7,698 bases of DNA from Spirochaetia bacterium (GTDB lineage Bacteria > Spirochaetota > Spirochaetia > Treponematales > Breznakiellaceae), in NCBI GenBank assembly GCA_025997875.1, contig BNVE01000166.1, positions 1 to 7,698 of the forward strand. Direction: 5' to 3'. The notes below the pieces were generated by a model. It had not been told where the DNA came from. It ran no database searches and was given only the letters and a program-made list of their open reading frames with translations. How positions within the stretch are numbered: the first letter of the stretch is position 1; every line of letters begins with the position of its first letter. Shown here piece by piece: positions 1 to 6,726 of the stretch. A program made the position numbers and the translations under genes.

Positions 1-15
1 GCCCCATAGGTACCC

Positions 16-49
16 CCGGCGCCGTCGGACAATAGTCCGCGGCGGCCGG
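16..49. other. Strong GC-rich hairpin, possible terminator of an upstream gene
   Basis: Left arm CCGG-CGCCG-(T)-CGGAC pairs with right arm GTCCG-CGGCG-(G)-CCGG around an AATA loop, giving 14 base pairs with one bulged base on each side. A weak outer pairing may extend it (GCCCCATA at 1-8 against TATGGGC at 57-63). Only a short TTTA follows the stem at 50-53, so it is a poor classical intrinsic terminator. It may end an upstream gene outside the window, or be a small dispersed repeat. The hairpin is seen directly; its role is inferred. Confidence 0.5.
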
Positions 50-66
50 TTTAGTGTATGGGCTAC

Positions 67-150
67 GGTAAGATTTTAACGTAAGGAATTCGATCCGCTA
101 TGGTAAGATTTAACGTAAGGCAATGCGTGAACTGGAATTCATGGTAAGAT
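67..150. repeat. Degenerate direct repeats GGTAAGATT(T)TAACGTAAGG
   Basis: GGTAAGATTTTAACGTAAGG at 67-86 recurs at 102-120 with one T fewer. A truncated copy, GGTAAGAT, lies at 143-150. A GGAATTC follows the first copy immediately (85-91), and another GGAATTC lies at 134-140 just before the third. Unit spacing is about 35 and 41 bp, so this looks like a decayed tandem duplication or a cluster of protein-binding sites leading up to the first gene. Short ATG-initiated frames run through the copies (58-84, 100-147, 141-164), but none has a ribosome site and I do not call them genes. Confidence 0.6.
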
Positions 151-151
151 A

Positions 152-162
152 TGGTATACAAT
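152..162 (+). promoter_or_regulatory. Candidate extended -10 promoter of the 168-2201 gene
   Basis: TGGTATACAAT matches an extended -10 element (TG, one base, then TATACA/TACAAT). No convincing -35 box lies 16-18 bp upstream. A start site 6-7 bp downstream would fall at about 167-169, on the ATG itself, which would make the mRNA leaderless. This agrees with the absence of any purine-rich ribosome site before that ATG. A near-identical box, TGGTATAGAAT, is found at 7308-7318 in the other promoter region of the window. Confidence 0.35.
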
Positions 163-167
163 AAATT

Positions 168-2201
168 ATGATAAGGAAACCTGTATTCCCCCGCTTGATC
201 GGCCTTATCGGCCTGTATGGCGGGGTATTTGTCGTTCTGGTGATGATCCAGTTTGCCAAACAGGGGGGATTTAACCAGCAGGTCGGGAGCCTGCTGATCA
301 CCGGTCAGTACCGTGTCCCGGAAAACGGGGAGGCAAATGCTGAAGCTGCGGCCAACGTCGGTGAATACCCCCTTGCGGATGGGGCAAAGGTCTTTTTTGG
401 GGGGATCGAATTCTTCATGACCGGGGGGGATAAGGATGAATCCCTTATCCTGATCGACGCCGGGGGCAGGAAGACCGAGGTTTTTCCCGAATACATGACC
501 ATATCCGGGGAGACCGCCGGTTTTCACCTGCCCGGGGGAAATGAGCTCCTGTTTTTTACCCAATATATCGGGGGGACCCCGGAGCTGCGGATCAGCGGAA
601 ATTTTGCCGAAGGCGCCGTTGGGATAAGCCTTCCCTATAAACCTCTTAGGAGTTCCCGCGTCCGGGAAGGGGAGGACGATCAGCTTGTTGTCACCGCCGA
701 GGGGCTTAATTATACCTTTGGCCGTGCAATTCAGGATGATGAACCGGGACGGCTCCTCCTCCGGGCCGGGGGCGCTTCCATTGCGTACCGGGCCATTCCG
801 GAAAAACGGGCCTTTAGCCCGACAGATTTTATCATCCCCGCAGCCCGGACCGCCCAAGCCTACAACGAAGCCCTTATCCGCTGGCGGGATCAGAATTTTT
901 CCCTCTGGAACCGGGTGGTTCCCTTCCAGAACGACGAGGATATGGTCATCGCCTATGAGGGCGAGGCGGTCAGGCGGGGCAATTACAAGGCGGCGCTTGC
1001 CGCGGTCCCCCCGGCCTTTCTTGGCGGGGCCCAGCGGAGCTATGAATCTTCGGTCTACCTGGGGGGCATGGATATGGCGGCCCGTACCTTCGCCGCGGCG
1101 GAGCGGGAAAAAATCAGCCGTCTTTCCCGGCAGATTAACGAAAAATCCCTGGATTTTCTGCGGGAAGCCAATGTTTTTGAATTTTTCGCAATCCGGGGGT
1201 ATACGAATTTTATGGATGGCGGGTCGGCCCTGATTCACGCCATCGATCCCGCCTCTCTGGCGCTGGAATTGACGGCGGGCATCCTTGAGGGGGTGGTTGA
1301 TCTTTGGCGGCGCCGTCCCAGGGGGGACAATCCCTTTGAGCGGCTGGTGGATCAGTCCTGTTTTATCATTTCCGAAGGTATTCGCAGGTGCGCTGTCCCT
1401 CAGGCCCCGGCGGGAAGCAGCAGGCAGGGGGCTGAGCAGGCGGTTCCGGGAATACCGGGGACCGATATGATCCTGGTATTTCGGGATGGCGCGGCGGATA
1501 TTGAATTCAACCTGCGTCTGGGAAAGGCCCTGCTGGCCTGGGCGGAAGCTTCGGGCCAGGAGGACTGGATAGCCCTGGGCCGTTCCCTGATCCTCTCCTG
1601 CCTTTCCCTGGAGGACAGTTTCGGCATGATCCCTGCGGGGATGCATATCAATGAGGCGGGGGAACTCGCCGAGGGCGGCCTGGCCCGGATCAATTCCGCC
1701 CGGTTCTACCGGATACTCCAGCCCGGCGAATACTACCCCCGGGTTGCGGATATAGTCCCCGGGCAAAACGGCATCTGGGCCTGGACCGCCGTTTCGGCAA
1801 TATCTGCAACCCAGAATGATAATATTCTGGACATTGCGGTTACCTTTCCGGTGGGAGAAGCCCATCACATGATCATCCGGGGAATACGGCCTTTTGCCAA
1901 GCTTCAGCTTTACGGCATCGACTTCCGCACCGACCCCCAGTTTGAACGCTACGATTCTTCCGGCTGGGTATACCAGCCCCAGGAGCAGATTCTGGTTCTC
2001 AAGATGAAGCACCGTACCGCGGTGGAACACATCCGGATATTTACCCGTGAGGAACAGGCCGCTGTTCCGGAACGGGTTATAACCCCTGAACCTCCCCGGG
2101 GAACTTCGCCGGGTGTTCCGGCAGCGCCTCCGGCTGTTCCCGGCGAAGCTTCCGGAGGGGAAGCCCGGCCTGCGGCTCCGGTTTTTGGGGGAAACGAGTA
2201 G
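168..2201 (+). CDS. Membrane-anchored exported protein of unknown family (677 aa)
   Basis: I do not recognise a named family. Residues 1-4 are basic, followed by one hydrophobic helix at about residues 9-29 and no lipobox cysteine, so the remainder is probably periplasmic and held by an N-terminal anchor. The middle is mixed alpha/beta. Residues about 446-480 form an amphipathic helical stretch (GKALLAWAEASGQEDW, then GRSLILSCLSL) reminiscent of the alpha-helical barrels of glycan-active enzymes, but this is only a resemblance. Residues about 552-626 look like a beta-sandwich. Residues about 634-677 are a Pro/Ala/Gly-rich low-complexity tail. The start is the first ATG after an in-frame TAA at 162-164. 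It has no Shine-Dalgarno sequence but is supported by the signal-anchor that follows. The gene overlaps the next by one base, indicating co-transcription. It contains G-runs up to seven (423-429) but the frame is intact. That it is a real gene is firm; its function is unknown. Confidence 0.85.
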   Translation: MIRKPVFPRLIGLIGLYGGVFVVLVMIQFAKQGGFNQQVGSLLITGQYRVPENGEANAEAAANVGEYPLADGAKVFFGGIEFFMTGGDKDESLILIDAGGRKTEVFPEYMTISGETAGFHLPGGNELLFFTQYIGGTPELRISGNFAEGAVGISLPYKPLRSSRVREGEDDQLVVTAEGLNYTFGRAIQDDEPGRLLLRAGGASIAYRAIPEKRAFSPTDFIIPAARTAQAYNEALIRWRDQNFSLWNRVVPFQNDEDMVIAYEGEAVRRGNYKAALAAVPPAFLGGAQRSYESSVYLGGMDMAARTFAAAEREKISRLSRQINEKSLDFLREANVFEFFAIRGYTNFMDGGSALIHAIDPASLALELTAGILEGVVDLWRRRPRGDNPFERLVDQSCFIISEGIRRCAVPQAPAGSSRQGAEQAVPGIPGTDMILVFRDGAADIEFNLRLGKALLAWAEASGQEDWIALGRSLILSCLSLEDSFGMIPAGMHINEAGELAEGGLARINSARFYRILQPGEYYPRVADIVPGQNGIWAWTAVSAISATQNDNILDIAVTFPVGEAHHMIIRGIRPFAKLQLYGIDFRTDPQFERYDSSGWVYQPQEQILVLKMKHRTAVEHIRIFTREEQAAVPERVITPEPPRGTSPGVPAAPPAVPGEASGGEARPAAPVFGGNE

Positions 2202-2887
2202 TGAATGAAGGCTTCTTTGCGGATATTGAAAAACCGGTAGATTTTTATTTTATCCGCCACGGCCAGAGCGAGGGGAACATCGCGGGGATTCTGCAGGGCC
2301 GTCTTGATTATCCCTTGACCGCCAAAGGCCGGGAGCAGGCGGCGGAACGGGGCCGTTCATTGCGGAACATACTGTCCCCAAGCCGGTCCCCCTGCGAAGG
2401 CGGCCGAACCCTGCTCTATGTGTCGCCCCTGAACCGCGCTGTGGAGACCGCAGAGATTATCGCTGCCCAGGTAGCATTGCCGCCTCCGGTTTTTTTGGAG
2501 GACCTCCAGGAACTGGATCTGGGAAGCTGGACCGGCAAGGTCATGCCGGATATGGAAAAGGAGGACCCGGAGGGCTGGCAACAGTTCCAGGCCCGCAGCT
2601 GGGATGGGGTGCCCGGCGCGGAATCCGCCGCTTCCCTCTACAAACGGGCCATGCGGGCCTGGACAGAAATCCGGAACGGTACAAAAGCAAGCGGCGCGGA
2701 AAAGGTAATCGTGGTTACCCACCACGGGATTATCCAGTGGATGATCAAAACCAGCTTCGGCGTCCGTACCTGGTTCCCCCTGATACCCATCTCAAACTGC
2801 GGGCTTTCCAAACTGCGGGTGGAACCTGTTTTTGGGCAGACCGGGGCGTATATGGCTTGGGATATGATTAATCGGGAGCTGGATTGA
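2201..2887 (+). CDS. Histidine phosphatase superfamily protein (phosphoglycerate mutase-like)
   Basis: A 228-residue branch-1 histidine phosphatase. The signature IRHGQSEGN places RHG at residues 19-21 with H20 as the phosphate-accepting histidine. QGRLDYPLTAKG (about 32-43) is the usual substrate-loop segment. SPLNRAVETA (75-84) supplies the second phosphate-binding arginine, R79. ELDLGSWTG (104-112) carries the likely acid E104, and VVTHHG (171-176) the second core histidine, H174. All core residues are present, so it should be active on a small phosphorylated metabolite. In this family substrates range from sugar phosphates to cobalamin precursors and cannot be told from sequence. It is probably cytosolic, as no signal peptide is seen. 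The GTG start shares its first G with the TAG of the preceding gene, so translation is probably coupled; a loose GGGGGAAACGAG purine stretch lies just upstream. Family is certain; substrate is unknown. Confidence 0.93.
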   Translation: MNEGFFADIEKPVDFYFIRHGQSEGNIAGILQGRLDYPLTAKGREQAAERGRSLRNILSPSRSPCEGGRTLLYVSPLNRAVETAEIIAAQVALPPPVFLEDLQELDLGSWTGKVMPDMEKEDPEGWQQFQARSWDGVPGAESAASLYKRAMRAWTEIRNGTKASGAEKVIVVTHHGIIQWMIKTSFGVRTWFPLIPISNCGLSKLRVEPVFGQTGAYMAWDMINRELD

Positions 2888-2892
2888 GGGGC

Positions 2893-3048
2893 TTTGTTCG
2901 CAAATACAGGCGGAGGCGCCGGGCATCCCCGATGCTCACCACTTGTAGAATCCGCTTCCGCAGCCCCGAGTACGGGTCTGCTACAGCGGGGAATTCCAAA
3001 TTGGTTCGCATCGTGAATGTCCGGCGCCTCCGCCTGCTTTGTGGACAA
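2893..3048. repeat. Long imperfect palindrome (~150 bp), possible MITE-like element
   Basis: The arms CAGGCGGAGGCGCCGG (2907-2922) and CCGGCGCCTCCGCCTG (3021-3036) are perfectly complementary. Pairing continues inward with few mismatches through GATGC (2931-2935 with 3008-3012 GCATC), then CCGCT (2952-2956) with AGCGG (2985-2989). It closes with GCAG/CTGC and CCCG/CGGG around the AGTA loop at about 2969-2972. Outward, TTGTTCGCAAA (2894-2904) pairs with TTTGTGGACAA (3038-3048) with wobbles. The whole gap between the phosphatase gene and the lipoprotein is thus one fold. It is not followed by a T-run, so it is not an ordinary terminator. Both arms can be read as short similar peptides beginning M(P/S)GASAC, which fits an inverted duplication. 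It may be a non-autonomous mobile repeat or a regulatory structure. Confidence 0.75.
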
Positions 3049-3083
3049 TGGGCTCTGGGGGGGCGGCTCACTCTATTTGATAT

Positions 3084-3090
3084 GGGGGAG
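3084..3090 (+). promoter_or_regulatory. Ribosome binding site that favours the TTG start at 3098
   Basis: GGGGGAG ends seven bases before the in-frame TTG at 3098-3100. The ATG at 3119 has only an AGG touching it and no site at proper distance. The ATG at 3017 has none and lies inside the right arm of the palindrome. This makes TTG 3098 the best-supported start, with ATG 3119 second. Confidence 0.45.
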
Positions 3091-3097
3091 CTGGTTT

Positions 3098-5737
3098 TTG
3101 GTCGATATTCTTAATAGGATGAATTTTTTCAGTAGGTGCAACTTTAAATACAATTTTTTTAAATTTTTTTGGATTCTTTTTCTCGCAGGGTTTCTGGTTA
3201 GCTTCGTAGCGCTTCTGGTTAGTTGCGCCGGGAAGGGTTTGCCGGGGTTGGCGCCTTTGGGGGGAGCTTATCTTTCGCCTATTAGGGTTGCGGAATTTAG
3301 TGATGATGGGGATTTTTTGTTTACCCTGGCGGAGGATGGGCAGGTTCGGGTTTGGGATATTGGCGCGGGCAGCGGTACTGCGGGGAAGCAGGTCAGGGCT
3401 TTCCGGGCGGGGGATGGGATCGATGTCATGCCGGGGGGGAATGCCGGGGCGGGGCGTTTTGGTATCAGTATTAATAGGGATGGGAGTGTGGGGCTTCTGG
3501 ACGGCGCAAAGGGGAAGGCGGGGAAGGAGCTGGTGCGGTTTTACAGTTTTGGGCATGACGAAACGGATCAGGAGTGGATCAGTATCGCCGGTACGGGGTA
3601 TTATGCGGCTTCTCCGGGGGGCGGCGCCCTTATCGCTGTCCGGGCCGGGGATGAGAGCTTTGGCCTGAATCAGTTTTCGGAAGTGCTGCACCGGCCGGAT
3701 ATGATCATCAATGCCATGGGTAAAGGAAAAGGGCCGGCTGCGGGGGTACTCGCAGATTTACTGCGGAAACGCCACAGGCCGCCGTTGGTGACTATTTTGG
3801 ACTCAGGCGGCGGGGTAATCCGGGTGAAAGTGACGGAACAGAAGGGCGGCATTGGGGCTCTGGCGCTTTACCGCCGGAACGGGCGGGGGCAGGATGTTCT
3901 TGAAGGGTTGATTGATATAGCGGAAAAGGCGGAAAAGCACTACAGGGAAAAGGGCAAAACCTGTTACGAGTTAAGGGTGAATATTGGGACGGCGTTGAAC
4001 ACTAATCTGATTTTGGTTTCTGCTTTCAACAGGCAGCATACGGTGGAATCGGAGCGGCGCGGGGTGGAACAGGTTATCCCGGGGAAAGCGGCTTCCACCG
4101 GGACGGATGGTGGGTTAAACAGTAATACTGCGCCGCAGGCGGAGACGGGGATGCGGGTAAAACCTGCGCTGTATGTGCTCATCGCCGTCCTGGGGGATGG
4201 GCAGGCTCCTGCTTATGCCGATGCTTTGGGGGAACTGTTTTCCCGGCAGGAGACGGGGAGTCTCTATTCAAAGGTGGAGATACACCGCAGTCAGAAAGCG
4301 GACAGGCAGGGATTTAAAGCGGCCTTTGATGAAATCGCTTTCCGCGCTGCGCCGGAAGATACGTTTGTATGTTACCTTTCAGGCAGTCCGGGCATTGACG
4401 GGAAAGGAGATTTTGTCTGGAAGGGGGAACAGAATATAAGCAAACAGGACCTGCTGGAAAACATTCTGAAAATAAAAGCCCGGCATACCCTGGTGCTTCT
4501 GAATGCCGACGCCGGACCGGCGGCGCAGGCTGCCTTTGATCGCCTCCGGGAAAGGCTCTCCGGGCAGGGGGTCCTGGGGATTCCCGCAGAACTTCTGACG
4601 AAGCTCCCCGCAGTGCAGGATTCCCCCTCCGGCAGTACGGGCCGTTATATCAGCGCCGGTTTTTTCCTCAGCTATGCTGTACAAGGCAAGCCCGGCGGAG
4701 TCCTTGCGGGATTCCCTGCGGAGGATTTTATGCTCCTGGACCGGTATCTGGACCCCGGTGAGCTGCGGATCAGTACCCTCTTTCCCGGGACCCTTAACAT
4801 CAGCAGCGTATCAAAGAACGGCGTTGACAGTAATACTGTTTCTGCGGAGACCGGGTATATTGAATCCATGGAAACACAGACACGTCGATTCCCCGAGGGA
4901 ACCTATACCGTAACCCTTGCGTACCGGAACGGCTACCGGGAGACCCGGACCGTGGATGTCCTGAATAACCGCAGCGCGGAGCTGGCCTTTAATTACCGGC
5001 CCCGGCTTTCGATGGGGAATTTCAGCGGGGCCCTGCCTTCCTTTGGGGTGTATATCCCGGAACTTAACCCCGTAAACTATCAGAAGATCGACGCTGACGC
5101 CATGCAGGCCATGGGAATGGAGCCCCACTACGTGCGTTTCCTGTCCGGGGCAAAGCTGTTCAGGGACGGGGACTACGACCAGGCCCTTGCTGAATATACC
5201 CAGGCTATCGGGATCAAAAGCGATTATGCGGAGGCCTATAATTACCGGGGCTATCTGTACGGCGAAAGGGGAGATTTGGAAAAGGCTATCGCCGATTATA
5301 GCCGGGCCATCAGTTTAAATGCGGACTACACCGACGCTTATATTAACCGGGGCTATGCGTACGGTGAAAAGGGCGACCTTGACCGCGCCATTGCCGACTA
5401 TACAAGGGCCATAGAACTGGAGCCGAAGAACGCATCGGCCTATAACAAGCGGGGCAGTCTTTATTACCAAAAGGGCGACGACGACCGCGCCATCGGGGAC
5501 TACAATGCGGCAATCAAACTGAAGGGCGATTACACCCTTGCCTATAACAACCGGGGCAATGCATGGTACAGCAAGGGTGACCTGGAAAGGGCCATTGCGG
5601 ATTTTGACCGGGCCATTGCACTGGACCGGAAATTTGAACGGGCCTATGTGAACCGGGGCAACGCCTGGCAGAAGAAAGGCGAAGAGGGACGGGCAGGCGC
5701 AGATTTTGCGGCGGCAGAAAAACTGCGGATAAATTAA
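3098..5737 (+). CDS. Lipoprotein with WD40-like, degenerate caspase-like, PEGA-like and TPR domains
   Basis: Predicted exported lipoprotein, 879 aa from TTG 3098; the open frame reaches up to ATG 3017 and ATG 3119 is also possible. A Lys/Phe-rich hydrophobic signal ends in the lipobox LVSC with lipidated C43. Next come a WD40-like blade (about 64-89, ending VRVWDIG) and a segment WISIAGTGYYAASP...LNQF...RPD (160-201), typical of bacterial WD40-caspase proteins. A short Ig-like strand pair follows (about 240-265), then a caspase/peptidase C14-like domain (about 356-531), a PEGA-like beta domain (about 554-636) and six 34-residue TPRs (679-879). Active relatives have AGHG and LLDxCxSG. Here the matching stretches are SGSPG and LLNADAG, putting S430 and D471 at the His and Cys positions. 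Proteolysis is therefore unlikely and a scaffold role is inferred. The first ~500 bases are GGG/AGG/GTT-rich, unlike the rest. It stands alone, convergent with the next gene. Domain order is fairly secure; its cellular role is unknown. Confidence 0.87.
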   Translation: MVDILNRMNFFSRCNFKYNFFKFFWILFLAGFLVSFVALLVSCAGKGLPGLAPLGGAYLSPIRVAEFSDDGDFLFTLAEDGQVRVWDIGAGSGTAGKQVRAFRAGDGIDVMPGGNAGAGRFGISINRDGSVGLLDGAKGKAGKELVRFYSFGHDETDQEWISIAGTGYYAASPGGGALIAVRAGDESFGLNQFSEVLHRPDMIINAMGKGKGPAAGVLADLLRKRHRPPLVTILDSGGGVIRVKVTEQKGGIGALALYRRNGRGQDVLEGLIDIAEKAEKHYREKGKTCYELRVNIGTALNTNLILVSAFNRQHTVESERRGVEQVIPGKAASTGTDGGLNSNTAPQAETGMRVKPALYVLIAVLGDGQAPAYADALGELFSRQETGSLYSKVEIHRSQKADRQGFKAAFDEIAFRAAPEDTFVCYLSGSPGIDGKGDFVWKGEQNISKQDLLENILKIKARHTLVLLNADAGPAAQAAFDRLRERLSGQGVLGIPAELLTKLPAVQDSPSGSTGRYISAGFFLSYAVQGKPGGVLAGFPAEDFMLLDRYLDPGELRISTLFPGTLNISSVSKNGVDSNTVSAETGYIESMETQTRRFPEGTYTVTLAYRNGYRETRTVDVLNNRSAELAFNYRPRLSMGNFSGALPSFGVYIPELNPVNYQKIDADAMQAMGMEPHYVRFLSGAKLFRDGDYDQALAEYTQAIGIKSDYAEAYNYRGYLYGERGDLEKAIADYSRAISLNADYTDAYINRGYAYGEKGDLDRAIADYTRAIELEPKNASAYNKRGSLYYQKGDDDRAIGDYNAAIKLKGDYTLAYNNRGNAWYSKGDLERAIADFDRAIALDRKFERAYVNRGNAWQKKGEEGRAGADFAAAEKLRIN
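5132..5734 (+). repeat. Six tandem TPR-coding units of 102 bp
   Basis: The 3' end of the lipoprotein gene holds six in-phase 34-codon units. Units 2 to 6 start AY-x-x-RG, and units 2, 3 and 5 carry GD(L)-x-(R/K)AIAD(Y/F)-x-RAI. DNA similarity between neighbouring units is high enough that copy number could change by recombination. The final unit is slightly shorter and more diverged (EEGRAGADFAAAEKL), as is usual for a capping repeat. Confidence 0.85.
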
Positions 5738-5779
5738 AAGGATTACCGGGAGAAAAATCCCCTGTCCGGAAAGTAAAGC

Positions 5780-6724
5780 TTAGTCAATCACCGTAACCCT
5801 GGCGGCACGGTAACGGGGTGTTTCGTCCCGTTTGCTGCGTTCCGGGTCTTCTTCCCGGATATAGCTTACCTTCATCCCCGGTTCCAGTTCGTCAAAATCC
5901 CGGTTGGTAAGGGTACTGTAATGAAAGAAAACATTGTTGACGGTTTCGTCTTTTATAAAACCAAAACCATCCTTTACACTTATGATAATTGATTCCGACT
6001 CCTGTTCCTCAGATTCAATTACCTTTTCCTTTGGTCCGGTTTCCAGCAGGGGCGGCTGAACAATATAAGGCCGGTCCATGACAAAGAGGTCCTGGATAAT
6101 ATCGCTGTTGGGCTGTTTCTCGATCCGTTCATGCATCAATACGGGGTATAGTACTTCTTCCAGTAACTGGCGGGATGTCCTGGTTTCGGCGCTTACGCCG
6201 TTTTCGTTATTGTAGGAAAAATCCCAGCTGATGAGCATGACCTGGGTTCCCAGGGTGTTGAGTTTGCGGACCAGGGGGACATAATCGCCGTCCCCGGCGA
6301 CCAGGACCAGGATGTCAAATTTTTTGTATATCGCAAGTTCGTATGCTTCCAGTGCCAGCCATACATCGATGCCTTTTTCCTGCAGAGTATTGTTCTCGCT
6401 GTTGTACTTGAGGGGAAGGTAATGGGTTACGATGTTTTCCCGCATCAGGATATCCTCGAAAATCCGCTCACTCTGTACCTTTTCACCCAATTCCCGGGCA
6501 GAGGAGCGGCCCTTGAAGTAGTGGGCGTCGATGATCTGGCAAAGCCGTATATCGTTTAACTCGGTGCTTCTTGCAACTTCGTGGCGGATAAAGTTATGCA
6601 GCCCGGTGATGCTGATACGGGCCTTCTTTTCGTGTTCGTATTTGTAATAGTTGCTTACCTTGTAAAAGTAGTACCCGTCATAAAATATGCCTATCCGTAT
6701 CAGTTCCTTCATTCTGTTGTTCAT
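5780..6724 (-). CDS. NYN (PIN-like) domain protein with C-terminal cold-shock domain
   Basis: A 314-residue cytosolic protein. Residues about 8-200 form a NYN/LabA-type domain of the PIN-like nuclease fold. The conserved acidic residues are visible: D16 in IGIFYDGYYF, D120 in KGIDVWLALEA, and D145/D147 in VLVAGDGDYVPLV, followed by the LNTLGTQVML strand. These would bind metal in a ribonuclease centre. After a Glu-rich linker (about 230-245), residues 246-314 form a cold-shock OB-fold with RNP1-like KDGFGFI (251-257) and RNP2-like NVFFHYS (264-270), predicted to bind single-stranded RNA or DNA. The inferred role is an RNA-processing or decay enzyme guided by its own RNA-binding module. The ATG at 6724 has an AAGGAG (6731-6736) six bases upstream. 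The stop of the preceding minus-strand gene falls inside that spacer, so the two are coupled. The gene is convergent with the TPR lipoprotein. Domains are secure; targets are unknown. Confidence 0.92.
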   Translation of the reverse strand: MNNRMKELIRIGIFYDGYYFYKVSNYYKYEHEKKARISITGLHNFIRHEVARSTELNDIRLCQIIDAHYFKGRSSARELGEKVQSERIFEDILMRENIVTHYLPLKYNSENNTLQEKGIDVWLALEAYELAIYKKFDILVLVAGDGDYVPLVRKLNTLGTQVMLISWDFSYNNENGVSAETRTSRQLLEEVLYPVLMHERIEKQPNSDIIQDLFVMDRPYIVQPPLLETGPKEKVIESEEQESESIIISVKDGFGFIKDETVNNVFFHYSTLTNRDFDELEPGMKVSYIREEDPERSKRDETPRYRAARVTVID

Positions 6725-6726
6725 TA

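Noticed and set aside
63..2030. A 655-codon open frame on the minus strand opposite the unknown membrane-anchored gene
   Set aside because: It is exactly antisense, rich in Pro/Gly/Arg as expected from reversed GC-rich codons, has no ribosome site, and its end runs through the direct repeats. The plus frame has a signal-anchor and coupling to a clear downstream gene.
2893..3048. Interpretation of the palindrome as an integron attC site
   Set aside because: The foldback shape is similar, but the expected RYYYAAC and GTTRRRY core ends are not found at its boundaries and no integrase is present.
3068..3691. A 207-codon minus-strand open frame opposite the lipoprotein N-terminus
   Set aside because: It is antisense to the lipobox/WD40 coding segment, and its composition (Pro/Arg/Ile/Lys) reflects the G/T-rich complement. 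No domain is recognisable.
2201..5737. A defence cassette combining a caspase-like effector and the NYN nuclease
   Set aside because: The caspase-like dyad is missing, the protein is a predicted exported lipoprotein, the NYN gene is convergent rather than co-transcribed, and no sensor or mobile-island signature is visible.
5738..5779. Bidirectional terminator between the convergent genes
   Set aside because: GGGA/TCCC and CCGG/CCGG pairings exist at 5746-5769, but the stem is short and interrupted and there is no proper T-tract, so I do not call it.
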